A stretch of 64,000 bases of DNA from Pristionchus mayeri. Taxonomy: Eukaryota > Nematoda > Chromadorea > Rhabditida > Neodiplogasteridae. A program made the position numbers and the translations under genes. Below the pieces are notes generated by a model. That model had not been told where the DNA came from and ran no database searches. It saw only the letters and a program-made list of their open reading frames with translations. Positions 40,572-52,396 of this stretch are shown here, piece after piece (the first letter of the stretch is position 1; the number at the start of each line of letters is the position of its first letter). The stretch is from the NCBI GenBank assembly GCA_036245805.1, contig BTRK01000001.1, forward strand, positions 34,420,758-34,484,757, written 5' to 3'.

Positions 40572-40689
40572 GCTTACAACACCCAGGAATCCCAAGCCGT
40601 CTCCGATCCAAGTACTAACTGGGCCCACCGTTGCTTAACTTGACAGATCGGACGGGTTGCCGTGTTCTCAGCGGGGTATGGTCGTAAGC
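40572..40689 (-). rRNA. 5S ribosomal RNA
   Basis: A 118-nt gene on the minus strand starting GCTTACGACCATACCCC and ending GTTGTAAGC, with AAGTTAAGCAACGGTGGG and AGTACTTGGATCGGAGACG inside. Its upstream side (plus coordinates above 40690) carries TCTAGAGCGCA and GCAAGATAGTGGCCGATTC on the minus strand, as at the 22 kb copy. The downstream CATTTTGCTCTTTTGCAGAC is also conserved. Confidence 0.95.
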
Positions 40690-41341
40690 GAGGGCAGGGC
40701 GTGAAAGAATCGGCCACTATCTTGCAATTCAATGCGCTCTAGACGGTCAAGGTCTCAATTACCTCAGTTCAAAGATCACTCCGAGTATTAGAGAAGAATT
40801 TATGTAGCATTGAGAACCATTTGGGGGGAAAGTATAGAGATAAAACGAGAAACTCCATGTTCAAATGGTTCATACTATGATCAACCGGACATTTTGCATC
40901 ATAAGTTGGCTAAATGAGGGAGGATATTGGCCTATTTCGGTTTGGGGAAACATTTTCATAGTATGAATTGTATCAACCTCATTTGGACGCATTCCATGAC
41001 AAAAATTATTCTAGCCCCATTTTTAGGCCCCGTACGTCCATCGATTTTTTTCGATGAAAAGATTTTGTGTCACAGATTCGCTCCAAAAGCTCAGAATTTA
41101 CTTAGATACGTTGGCACTTCCCCGGTTTCCACCCAGGAGCCTCCTGACGTTTTCGTCTCCTCAGGAGCAGCATTTATTTCGTAATTTTCAAGAAAAGTGG
41201 CGTAATAGTGGCGCAAGTTGGTTCATGAGTATTCCACAGGCCAAGTATTCCTTCCAGGAATGATAAAAAGCAGCAAAAGATGAGCTACATCACGCAGAAT
41301 GCGAGATATCTTCGTCTTCCAGGTCTGCAAAAGAGCAAAAT

Positions 41342-41459
41342 GCTTACAACACCCAGGATTCCCAAGCCGTCTCCGATCCAAGTACTAACTGGGCCTACCG
41401 TTGCTTAACTTGACAGATCGGACGGGATGTCGTGTTCTCAACGGGGTATGGTCGTAAGC
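41342..41459 (-). rRNA. 5S ribosomal RNA
   Basis: A second minus-strand 5S gene, 118 nt, 652 bp from the previous one. It differs from it at a few sites (for example GTTGAGAACACGACATCC). The downstream flank CATTTTGCTCTTTTGCAGACC is identical in type. The upstream flank is less conserved than at the other two genes but retains CGATTCGTTCAC and a CTAGAG word. Confidence 0.95.
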
Positions 41460-41756
41460 GGGGGCTAATTGTGAACGAATCGGGGAATATTTTGGGGAGA
41501 GAGACACTCTAGTGAGGGAAGAAAAGGTGGCTGATGGGCCACTTTCCGATCTTTCCCGAGATCAGAGATCACATTGAGAACGAGAGGAACTCTCATAGAT
41601 GAAGGGGCGCCAAATTGCGGAGAAGAATGAACAAGAGTCATTCTCGGATGTTTCCAGTTGCCGCTACGAGCAGAGTGCGCACCGAAGCTTCTCCAGGACT
41701 GAAAAATATGCAAAACATCATCTGCTTCATTCTGACGATAAGAAGAATCCATAGGC

Positions 41757-41786
41757 GAGATCTGCAAAAGAGCAAAATGCATTAAA
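41757..41786 (-). pseudogene. Relic of a 5S 3' flank
   Basis: On the minus strand this reads TGCATTTTGCTCTTTTGCAG, the conserved sequence that follows the 3' end of the two neighbouring 5S genes. No 5S body is attached (the adjoining sequence is AT-rich), so it marks a lost or rearranged third copy in this small cluster. Confidence 0.55.
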
Positions 41787-42318
41787 AACATAAATTTTTG
41801 AAATGGCATGTGATGTATCTTCCGTTGTAGTTTTGCTCATTGACGACAAGAATGGGGTATGCACAAATAACCTTTACCCTCCATTTTCTTAATTTGATTC
41901 GTCGTCGATGACATGCATGTGACGACGGAGTCAACGAGGTGAGGGCTTACGGTAGATTCGGTCGGTCTATCGAAAACTGATCAGTACAGTATACTCATGC
42001 TAATCTCCTCGCACATCCTTTCTTCTTCTGAGCATTCTGAGCGATGAGCTGTCTAGCATTTTTCTTATAATTCTTAAACGCATTATTTTGCTCGTACTAT
42101 TCGGAGATGGATCTACGTTTGCTTCTTTTCGCTCTCTGCGTCCCACTCGTCCCTCTATCAGGGAGCGTTGAAACACTGAGATCACTGGTTGTTCTTTACT
42201 TGCCCATCGAATTACCTCTTCTGTCGTCTGGTATACGCATAAACAGTCGACCTGCCCAGACGTGCGACTTTCCTCATTTCGCGCGATCCCTCGCTGGTTA
42301 GAGAAAGCATGAGAGTAC

Positions 42319-42377
42319 GCAAATTGGAGAGAGTCAGAGACCGCGCGGGGCACGGTCTCTGACTCTCTCCAATTTGC
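42319..42377. repeat. Perfect 25-bp inverted repeat of the CTCTC family
   Basis: The arms 42319-42343 and 42353-42377 are exact inverse complements (GCAAATTGGAGAGAGTCAGA then GACCG) around a 9-base GC-rich centre. Here the family's outer halves face each other, inverted relative to the usual order, suggesting nested or head-to-head copies. Confidence 0.8.
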
Positions 42378-42494
42378 GGGGCAAGAAATGTCCCGACTCG
42401 CAAGACATTCCACCTTTCAAAGACCTCCAAGACCAGTTAAAAAATTCTACAAGTCATTATACTGTTTTCTCGTTACTTCCCGAGAAATTGGAAT

Positions 42495-42665
42495 GGCACT
42501 AGGTCTGATGATAACTGGGCGATGAACAACCAAAAATAATGTCCATCTGAAACATTTTTAAGACTTCTTACCAGAGCGGGAACATAGTACATCATACTGC
42601 GAAATTTCTGGAGTAGGGCGCTATTTTTTGGTTATCGCCCGATAATGATCAACCGATCTAGTGCC
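42495..42665. repeat. GGCACTAGG-family MITE
   Basis: Starts GGCACTAGGTCTGATGATAA and ends GATCTAGTGCC, 171 bp. The inner arms include GGGCGAT/ATCGCCC and CCAAAAAATA-like segments. Flanks ATTGGAAT and ATAAGGAT agree at 5 of 8 positions. Confidence 0.6.
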
Positions 42666-44305
42666 ATAAGGATGAATTTTGAGCATTTTCTATTCGTTGA
42701 CCAATCGAATACGAAAATAACCTGTTTTTGATTGTTTTGAACGCTCGCTTTACCTGTAATGCACCACTGATTTATTCCGTACCAAAGCGGAAGTAAATTC
42801 TGCAGTAAATTTAATTCGTTCGCGCTCGCTGCGAATTCCAAATGCGCGCTCATCATTTTGCGCACAGAGTGCGTCAGAGCTGTCAAGCACAAGCAGGTAC
42901 ACTCTCTTCATTTCCCACGCTCTCTCGCTAGCCAGACAGAGCTAGAGAGCAGGCGAAATGAAGAGAGTCAGAGAATGCCCAGATTTGTGGCGCGCTGTTA
43001 AGTGCTCTCATAGCTTCCGTGCCATTTACTATTCGGCTTTTCCTGGAGTTCTTCCAGGAATGGTTTGAGTGGACGGACGAATCCTTCAAAATGCGTGCGA
43101 AATCTTCATCCTCATTTTTGTTTGGCATATTGTCAGAAGCTTTCGCTCCGAAAGCCTCTATCGATAGATCATGTAAACATGAGAGAGTATGCTCTCGTTC
43201 TCTGCGCTTTCATCGCTCCTTGCCGGTGTACCCATTTCGATGAGCGCTACATCTGTGCACATCTGGGCCGCTTCATCATTAGTGTCTCTTCAAGACTCAG
43301 AAAGTAAGAACGAAGTGCCACATCAACGATTCTTTTTCTTTGATTCTCTCCAATCCCCGTAGTCTCACTCCTACACTCTAACCTACAAGATTTTTTGGCA
43401 GATTCAGGATTCAGGAGGTAAGAGAGCAAGTAAAAACTCCAGTCTAGAGGGCCTCCCCCGAGCTCTTTCATCTCCATACCCTTTGCTGCTGATCATATTA
43501 GGCGTCTGCCTTTTCCTTTCTTTTCTTCTCCCTAGAGGAGGTCACAAGTGGATCATATTCTGCTTCTAACTCGGGTTGTCTCTCCTCGTTTCACACGCTA
43601 TCTCGTCGATCAGACAATGCGAGAGAGCAGGCGACGCGAGGAGAGTCAGAGAATCCTGCGCTTCAGACTCAGTGACGAGTGAATTTGCGGGAGCATCCTT
43701 TGTCGAAAGCGGGTCTTTGTTCGAGAATTGGGCGCGTTTACCCGCTTTTCTTCTCGTTCCTCACAGCGATAACTTGCATCTGTCAGAGCATAGACTGAAC
43801 ACACTTTCTAATTGCTACCCTCGAGCTTTTTATCATAAATCTAAGGGAGTATGTTTGAATTTGGAGAATAGATTCGCTAAGCTCTGAGAAGTCGTAGATA
43901 TATGTTTTCCCAAGACTCGCCCCGATCGATTCGGTTGTAAATGCGAATCCTGCGGCGCTTTATTGGCCTCGTTTGCCGGTCCCATTGCGACACGGCGCCA
44001 TAATGGTCTCTACTCCTTCTCACAATATCTTCTAGGTCAGAGTGCGCGAGAGTATGTGGATATTGGAGAGAGTCAGAGAAAATTAGGCTCGTTTCTGTAG
44101 CCTTTTCTCCGCAAGATCCTGCCAGATGGCACGTTACTTGCTTCCCACAACTAGTAGAAATCTCGCTGTTGTCTCCGTTCGTCGAGCGTGGAAATGCGGT
44201 CGCTTGCCGTTGTTTCGCACGCGTTTCGTGGGATGTTAGGAGATACTCCTTTTCTGCAGCTCCTCAGTAGAGTTGGATTTGCGATTGTGTTGCAACGTCA
44301 CGATC

Positions 44306-44466
44306 TGGTAAGAGGACGGATGAGAACCCAACGAATGAGAACCAAAATTAATTCCATTCCGTAGTATTTTTGCGGAAGACGTTTTGACACTATGGGAACC
44401 AAATTAGAAAATACTGGAGGACCTTTTTTGTGTCTCATCCGGTGGGTTCTCATCTGACCTAGTGCC
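44306..44466. repeat. GGCACTAGG-family MITE, long subfamily
   Basis: A copy of about 160 bp with GGACGGATGAGAACC at the left and GGGTTCTCATCTGACCTAGTG at the right. It is flanked by TCACGATC (44298-44305) and TCACAATC (44467-44474), 7 of 8 matching. Confidence 0.7.
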
Positions 44467-45603
44467 TCACAATCCTCCCCTTCCACGATTGCAAAATAAT
44501 GGAATTGTTGCAAACTTGACACCTCGTATACCCAATGAAACTCCTTAGTCTTTTATATGTGATTCTTTTATAATCCCAAATTATGTACTCGACGATATTG
44601 TTAACTGACCAATTGAATAGCAGATATATTTCTAGGGACCACCCTCGCTTCACTAGTGTAATGTCACCAATATCGATACTTTGCTTTTGCTCCTGAGGCT
44701 TATGACTGTGGTTGTTATTCTTGTTCGTCCTCAATTGAACACCACCCTACACTGGCAAATAATATCCGATATTTACATCGCAACTGCCAATTTCAGCATG
44801 AGTTTAGGACAGGAAACCGGGGAGATTACTCTCAATTTGGCTCTTTCTCTATCATCAAGTGGAAATGGACAGAGATGAATTCTGCATCCGGGGCCGCTCA
44901 CTCCAAATGCTCCCCTTTTGGAGTAAACATATTAACACCCTCCAACTCCTCCTTCGAAAATTGTTGATTCTATCAATCTTTGGTTGCAATTCCATTAATT
45001 TATCACATATTTCTCTCCCTTTCCTTGGCTGAATCTGCCTGAAATTTGCTTTTTGCTGCTCACAAATGTGCTGTTTTTTTCGAGGTTGTTTTTTCGTGCT
45101 CTAGAATGGCTTGACCTCTCGGCGAGATTGCTGAACTTCTAGTAGACAGAGGGCCATTAGCTCTCGCATCTTGCTAAATTGTATTTGTCTGATTCAATAC
45201 ATCCCGCCGAGTTCATGACGATCATCTTCGTCAGAGGGAGGAGAGAGATAGAAGTGAAAGAGTTCTTTATTGCCGACATCATTATTCTTCTCTAGCCATC
45301 ATCTGACTCTCTCCATTTCCGCTGTTCTTTCGCCTAGCTGACCAGAGAGTGTTCGCTGAAGGGAGTGCATACTCTGCCAGTGACGGGCGCCATCTTGTCC
45401 TCGAAGAGATCTCGAGAATGATTACTTCATGGTAATTAAGCGAAATGCCATCTGGATCTGGAGCAGTCGTCGAGGGAAGAGGACCCATGCTGCCCTCAGA
45501 CTGACCACAGCTCATTCTCCACATTTCGTACGCCCATCCATCAAGTCTTGTTCCTTGCCCAATATGGCAGGTAATGCAGGGCTGGTTTGACTTTCATGAC
45601 AAT

Positions 45604-45743
45604 TAGACTTTCATAAGGAACGATTGAACTAGCTCATTTTTACAATAATTGCCTTCTCTGTATTAAAAAAGTGTGCAGAACGAAGCGATTTGGGAGTAAT
45701 TTCGTAAAAAGGAACTAGCTCATTAGTTCCTTCTGAAAGTCTA
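45604..45743. mobile_element. MITE with TA-flanked inverted repeats
   Basis: The arms 45606-45643 and 45706-45741 are inverted copies (GACTTTCATAAGGAAC versus GTTCCTTCTGAAAGTC, continuing to AACTAGCTCA-type words). They are bordered by TA on each side, as expected for a Tc1/mariner-type non-autonomous element. The centre is unique. Confidence 0.6.
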
Positions 45744-48543
45744 GTCATCATGACCATAGGCAATTCTCCACAATGCTTCCGTCCACCCACCATGCTTAGT
45801 TCCTTGCTCAATATAGGGATGTAATTCAGGGATGATTTCGCAAGAACTCGTCTCTTCCTTCTACACACTCTCTCCTGGTCAGTCGAGTGGGGCGCAGAAG
45901 CCATCCCTAGAATAATATTGTCTTCCTGTGACCATAATAACCCTCCTCCCTCTTGCACGGGCTCAGTCTAGAGGGGGATCCGAATCTATTGTCCACTCCC
46001 TGTATCGGATAACGTGAGAGGAGGCATTCTCTCCTTCCGTCTCTCAGCATTTTACATGCTCTAATGCCGGTCAGGCAGAGCGAGAGAGTGTGCGGGATGG
46101 AGAGAGACAGACTATCCGCTTAGCCATTCTTCCTCCTCCGTCCTCCTTCCTCCTCCCCTGAGGCAAAAAGCCACACCGTCTTCGAGAATCGCAAATCCCT
46201 CCTTCCTCTTCTTCTACTTTACAGATCCCTCTTGCCTCATCCTCCTTTTCTTTCCATTCCATTCAGCCGTTCTGTGGTCGGTGGCTACCGTAGCCCAATT
46301 CGGAGACTCTCCTCTTTTCGCGTGTTCTCTCGCTCTGCCTGACCGGCTTCAAAACATCCAGGCATCTCTTTCGTTCCACCCTCTAATTTATTGACATAAC
46401 TTTGCTCGTCCTAATCGACTTGCTCTAATTGGATGTGCGTAGCACGTAGTTCGCAAGAAGCTGTATGCTAATTATGTGTGCTCTCTAGCCAGTCTGACCA
46501 GTACGAAGGTAGCGAACCCTCGCTTCATATTAGTCATGCACTTGATCATGGAAATGCGCGCGCTCAACGACCAATGAGTGTAGATTCCTCAGCGCAATTG
46601 GTTATTCACATTTCGAAAAGACTAAGGAACTCCGCGCCTTCCTCTAAACGCCATTTCTAAACTCTCAATGCGCGCAATGACACATTTTTCTTTGTTTATT
46701 CAAATTTGTAATCGATTTTTTACATATTTCTCCAAAACGATCTTCCAATTAATTACTTTATGCTTTCAATTTGTCAAAAGAAAAGAGCGAAACTCAACCC
46801 GTTATCGTCCGTTCTCAAGTGAAGTATCTAGCAGAATGGGTTGTGTTTCAGGCATTTTTGAAAGATGATTGAGAGCTCAACGTAATTGATATTTCTATGA
46901 ATTGCATATACAAAGCACTAATTATCGAGTAAAGTTATCGGCGCTGCTCAAAACAGGGCAGATATTGCTTCAGCTTGCTTTACATTGCTTGTTCGAATTT
47001 CGAAAAGACTACGGAACTCAGCATCTTCCTCTTGACGCCAATGCAAAACCCTCAATGCCCTCCCTATCGCACACCGTCCCCGCGGTCAGAAAAAGCGAGA
47101 GAGCGCAGTAAATGGAGAGAGTTAGAGAAATGATTACTTGGTGTTTCCGCGACGCAGCTATGGGCCATAGCCTAGGGCGACCTAATGTGGTCCCAACCTT
47201 CATAAAACCACCCTCGTTCCTCCTGGTGCTTAGTCTACTACACATTTTTTTGCGTTTGTCAAATATATCTTCGTTATAACCCCAATAGTTCTCCTGTCCT
47301 TCACGTTGTATAAATGTCATTTGGTTTTTTTGCTTCCTTCATTCCCGAGTAGATCAGCACAATTTTGGGCTCGAAATTGAGTGGAAATGCACCAGTAATA
47401 TTCGGCAAATTGGATTTGTGAAATTGGCTATTCCCATCATCGCAACGTTCACTTCGTCGAAAATATTGCCACCTCCGCAGAGTTCCTCTGCTCCTTGAAT
47501 TCGATTTGAACCATATGTCATCTTCTTCGAATGTCTTCATGGCACTTTGCTAACGGAATTTCAGAACCATTCAGATAGCCGCTGGGGGGTCTCTCTTTCT
47601 CTCCTCCTCTCATCTCTCACTCGCTCTCCTGCATCTAGCATGTCCTAAGCCTTCAGTTGTCGTTTTCCATAATCACGAGGGTTTCATTCCTTGCTGTCTT
47701 TTACAATTCACACGGTAAAGACACTATGTTCACTAGTCGACTATCCTTATTCGACTCCTCTTCCCTCCTATCATCCATGCCCATCTTTCGATCAGGAATC
47801 TCCTCTTCTAGAAATGGCATTGCAAGAAATTGCTCTCTTCAGTCTAAACATTCTCTCTGGATGGCGGTAGATAACGGAGAATGGAAAGAGCTTTTCTTGC
47901 AGAACGCCGCAACGACTAATTTCGAAATTTATGTATAAAATTTTGATATTGAAAGTCATTTCTTGCGAAGCTATCCACATCCCTTGCTCCTCTTACGCGC
48001 CTTCATCCTTCCCTTCTCACTACTCTCTGTAGCCGGAATGACAGACTCAGACTGAGGCTTTATTATATACGACTCGGCGCGAATTTTTTCACAGTCTGCT
48101 CTTCCATTTTCATTTCCGGCTGCGATATTTTGGACATTTTGCGCTCTCCTCATCCTACATACTCGCCCGCTCTGTGTGTCCAGTAATATCACTATGTGTT
48201 ATCTCATCCTGTATTAGTTTACATAATGCCAACGCTAAGTGCAGAAACGAATTGTCTGACTCTCTCTGTATCCCCTGCTCTCTCGCTTTGCCTGATTAGT
48301 GAGAGAGGAAGGACATTGCATCGTGTTAACGCTAGACTGCTGTCAATCGTACTCTTCTCATTCTACTTCCTCTGTTGCTTTCTCAAACAGATGTGATAAG
48401 CTGGACAATGGAGCTAGTATTACTCCTGCAGTCTCTTCCTTTCTCCTTCATGCTGCGCATTGTCGTAATAAGCGTGACGAGCATGCATTCGGAATAAGCC
48501 GAGTTGCTAAATTGGGCGCAGTGAGTGTGCTGAGCGATACAAC

Positions 48544-48690
48544 GACTAGTCTCTTCTATGGTTCTCTTATTGGAAAAAAATTGTATCATTTCAGATATGT
48601 TTCACGTGCACTGTATATATGACCTATATACAGTACATGAAACATATCTAAAAATGAAACCAAAATTTTCCAATAAAAGACACCCTAGTC
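48544..48690. repeat. ATGTTTCA hairpin-family element, complete copy
   Basis: A 147 bp foldback from GACTAG to CTAGTC. The outer arms contain TCTTATTGGAAAA and TTTTCCAATAAAAGA. The inner arms contain AGATATGTTTCACGTGCACTG and its near inverse around a TATATGACCTATATA centre. It is the best-preserved member of this family in the window. Confidence 0.7.
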
Positions 48691-49112
48691 TTCATGTCAT
48701 TCGACTCTCGTTGATTAGACAGAGCGAGAGGGCGTGAAATGAAAATATCCAGGCCTGAAAAAGATTGGACTATAAGAATACTGCTCGGATTTCGATCATT
48801 TCCTTCGTAAATACGCTGCTTTTCACTGTATTTGCATTTTTATGGTGCGTCTCTTCAATTGTTCAATTGTTTTCAAGTGATTGACGTGACGCGCGAAGAT
48901 TAACTGTGAAAGAGGTGGGAAGGATTATCAGTGCGATAAGAGCTAGCAGCTTTCCTTCTTTTATCCGTTCCGAAATGCATTGACATTGCCGACCTCGTGC
49001 ACTGCTCTCGTGCTTTTTCTCTCGATATCGCCTCTTTGTTCCTCTGAATTCTCGCCGTCCGAACATATTTTAAGTATGCAGGGTTCAAGTAAAGGAAACA
49101 AGGAAGTCAAGA

Positions 49113-49200
49113 GACGACTACGCTAGGTGGTGTAGTTCGGTGAGGTCGACTACTGCTAGGATTGTCCCTGCTGCAGGGTTCATTCGATCCAGGGGGATAA
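49113..49200 (+). repeat. tRNA-like repeat (possible SINE fragment)
   Basis: ACGACTACGCTAGGTGGTGT and GTCGACTACTGC recur at 62742-62786. GGTGTAGTTCGGTGA resembles a Pol III box A, and GGGTTCATTCGATCC 50 bp later resembles a box B with a 3-base insertion. The pair suggests a tRNA-derived SINE, but no proper cloverleaf can be drawn. Confidence 0.35.
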
Positions 49201-50502
49201 CACTTATCGCCTGTTATTCACTGAACCTCATAATTACGATACTTGCCAATTGGGTCATGTCTCATCTCAAAGTCACCATCTTCCTTGTATTCTAACTGTG
49301 CTGTCACCATCGCCATTCTCCCAATTCGTCTGAGTCTCTCCTACTTGCATACTCTCTCGCTATCTCTAACCGACTAGAGAGTGTGCAAAACAAGGAGAGT
49401 CAGACCATCTCGACACCCTCTCAATCCGTCTTCCGGGAACAAAAGCTGGTCGTGACTCGAACCTGGTAGTGACAAGTTCGCCGTAGAGAAAGCGCAGCAT
49501 GTCTGCGGGGTTCCTCCGGGCGATTTTTCGCGCGCGTTTTCGCCATCGAAACGTCACTTCCGGTTCAAAACAGAAACCTTCTTGGAAATTGTGCTACCCT
49601 AAGAGTTTCTGAATGATTCATGAGGAGTTTGCTGGAGTAGGGATTGCAAGAAGTGGTCTCGTCAATCTGGGCTGACACTCAGAATGACGAGAGAACAGGC
49701 AGAATGAAGAGACGTATCTTACCATGCCATCCGTGGCTGGGAGATCATGACCACCTGGTGCACGAAATCACGTCCTCCTCTCCGGGAAAGCATTCATCAT
49801 TCAGGGAGGCATGGCTTGGCAGAAGCTTGTCTCTTCAAAGTGTGCACTCTCTCGCTGGGTAGAAAAAGATGAGAGCAGGCAGTCTGAATGATTCAGCAGT
49901 AGCAGGAAGGAAATGCACACTGCCGACCCACTCCACCTTTACGAGGCAGCAATTACGACTGCAGGAGGAGATCGCCGGGATTGCAAATCAGACTGGCAAT
50001 CAGACTTTGAATAACAACCAATATTTGTAAAAATACTTGATGTCCCGCCCAACCCCGCTGATGTGAAACAAACACTGTGCAGCTCTAAAATGGGAATAAT
50101 TTGTGCTCCAGCAACTGTTGATTTTTATTCGGATCCTTCCCCACTCAACAATCTAAGGGTGTCGGGAAATGCATACCGTAGAGCGATCCACGACTTGACC
50201 CCTCATACGCCTTCTAAGGGAATGAGCAATGAGTCTAGTCTCAACTCTACTTTCTCCACAAGAAAGACGCTATCGAAGATGTCGAAATAGGTATCGAACG
50301 TTGCCCACCCTCATGGCTTTCTTCCTTTGTCTCCTTCCCCACTTAGTTAATGCATCTCAGCGTATCTCTCTCAACAATCAAAGAAGCTATCGAAGATGCC
50401 GGAATTATTGAAGAACATCCCTAAAGTTGGCTCCCCTCGTCTCCTCCTTCCCTTTGTGATCAATACATCTCAGTGTCCCTCTCTCTCTCTCTCTCCTGTC
50501 TC

Positions 50503-51361
50503 TCAACAATCACAGATGCGTCTCTCGAGGTGCTCATCAATAAACAATCTGTTTATTCTCGGTGTGAGTAGCGGACTTTGACTGATGTCGTCGATGTCGT
50601 CGTTGAGGAGCGGAGACGCCGTCTGGAATCGATCGATAAGTGACTACCGTAATCCCGAATAATTCCGCTCAAGACCCACTAATCATTCTAAATAGTCTCC
50701 ATGCATTCCAAACGTCTTGCCTCTAGGGACATCAAAGAACGCTAAAGAAGCTAACAATACAAAGGCGAAAACTAAAGAAGTCAATTTGCAATTGGAGCCC
50801 TACCATATCCTCAAACACGAAACAAGTCAGTTATCGACGACCCTACCGTATCCCCTACCGTATATACCTCATCAGAGAGCGAATGCTGCCCTGTGTCTCA
50901 CGCGGGGCGCGCGCGTCTGGCCGCGGAAGCTGCCGAACGGCGGCTGCTTCGGAACCTCCCCCTCCATCAGCAGCAGAGTCTGCAGAGATTATGGTAGTTG
51001 CAGTATCCAAACAGTTCGTGATCATCGGAGATTACGGTACTCAATGGGATATAGCATCCAATCAATTCGTGATCGTCGGAGATTACGGTAGTCAGAGGAT
51101 ACAGTATCCAATTAGTTCTCGATCCTACAAAGCAACCGTATACACTAGTACCTGAATGAGGGCAATGCAGATGATACAAGCGAGTGAGAAGAACCAGATG
51201 AGCGCGATGGGCGCCGAGAGGATGTCCCACCTGGAAAGAGCGAGGGACTGTATTATCACTTTTCTATCTGCTACGGTAGATTATCGATTGAATACGGTAG
51301 CATACGGTACTCACCATCCAACCTCGATGTAGTTGTAGTTGCGCGTGTAGTCGTCGGTCAT
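50503..51361 (-). CDS. Small single-pass membrane protein, function unknown
   Basis: Four exons (minus strand: 51361-51315, 51230-51152, 50979-50902, 50622-50503) join in phase to a 107-residue protein with a TGA stop. I do not recognise the family. The short N terminus is polar and aromatic (MTDDYTRNYNYIEVGWWD). It is followed by one strongly hydrophobic segment, about residues 20-45 (IALIWFFSLACIICIALIQ inside), then a basic, proline-rich stretch (QPPFGSFRGQTRAPR). An acidic stretch (LLNDDIDDISQ) precedes a basic C-terminal tail ending ERRICDC. With no signal peptide charge pattern it is more likely a single-pass anchor. Every exon has proper GT-AG sites and phases agree, so chance is unlikely. 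Nearby introns carry TACGGTA words like those of the firm genes. Confidence 0.65.
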
Positions 51362-52331
51362 TCTTGAGGGAGGGAGGGAGAGGGAAGGAGAGAAGAGTGA
51401 GGCGACCGCTCTCAACGAGCTCGAGTAGAGGGAGTGGAGGGAGGAGACGGAGGAGAGGGAGAGAGAGGCGATTGATTGATTTTTTGATCCCGTTATGCCG
51501 AGTTGATTACTATGGAAATAGGCAATTTTCAATGCAAATTGTCTCAATTTGCAAGTTCTCGATTTGAACTTTTCGTTCCGATGTCCTTATCATTCGCCTA
51601 GCTTTTTATTGCCCGAGTGTTGGCAATAAATTCAGTCGGCATGACGAACCTAAAGTTTCTTATCAAAGTTTTTGCTGTGATAAGCGGGCAGTTATCGGGA
51701 ACTGCTTTTCTCATTGCTCCTTGCGACGAATGGTCCATTTAGAGAACCTGTGGATCGAATCGTGAACTGACTTTTCGCTTGTATTTTGCTGCGCTCCACT
51801 TCTTCCTCATTCATTCAGACACTGGCGGGTACGGTAGATTGGGAGGATCGCAAACTGATTGGATACTCATTTAGCTCGTTGCAGGTAGACAGGGCAGTCC
51901 AGCTGACATACTGGTCGTCGTTAGGCTCGTTACTCTGCTCTTTCCGATTCGTTCAGACAGGCAGCGTTGTCCGCATTAGTCCTCCCACGACTGCCTCTCT
52001 TCTGTCCCCACGATCTCGAAATAGTTAGACAAGGCCAAGCATAACAAATTAGCGTTTCGAGTTAGCTACGGTGCGTCATTCATTCTCATGCAAGTCGTAA
52101 ACAGATTCGTGCAAATTAGCGTTTACGTTTCCGTATGTGCCCTTCCCCCTCATTGTCATCGTTCGACAAAGATCTCCAGTCAATTCATAAATCGTTCTCA
52201 GCGTGCTCTCAAACAGTCTGAATGCCGAGAGAGAACGCAAAATGGAGAGACAATTTGTTCTTGCCCAGCCATCCCTTGTGCAGGCTGCTTTCCGGGGAGG
52301 GGAAGGAGGTCCTAGACGAGCAATCGTCTGA

Positions 52332-52396
52332 CTCTCTTCAGTTTGCACGCTCTCTCGTCTCTCTGACCGGCGAGAGAGCGTGCAAACTGAAGAGAG
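52332..52396. repeat. Perfect CTCTC palindrome
   Basis: The arms 52332-52357 and 52371-52396 are exact 26-bp inverse complements (CTCTCTTCAGTTTGCACGCT... and the reverse) around TCTCTCTGACCGG. It is the cleanest type copy of the family. The context TCTGACTC is typical of most copies. Confidence 0.85.

Larger units (their letters stand above)
41460..50502. other. Repeat-rich intergenic region
   Basis: About 9 kb in which I find no supportable exon on either strand. It is occupied by CTCTC palindromes (for example 42265-42405, 42900-42971, 43576-43652, 45299-45370, 46038-46112, 47064-47127, 48255-48310, 49328-49412), GGCACTAGG-family MITEs, a TA-flanked MITE, an ATGTTTCA element and a tRNA-like repeat. 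From 50090 to 50502 three imperfect repeats share CAACAATC and GCTATCGAAGATG words; they lie downstream of the small membrane-protein gene. Confidence 0.55.

Noticed and set aside
42000..42413. 137-codon minus-strand frame
   Set aside because: It runs through the CTCTC palindromes and is explained by their purine-rich arms.
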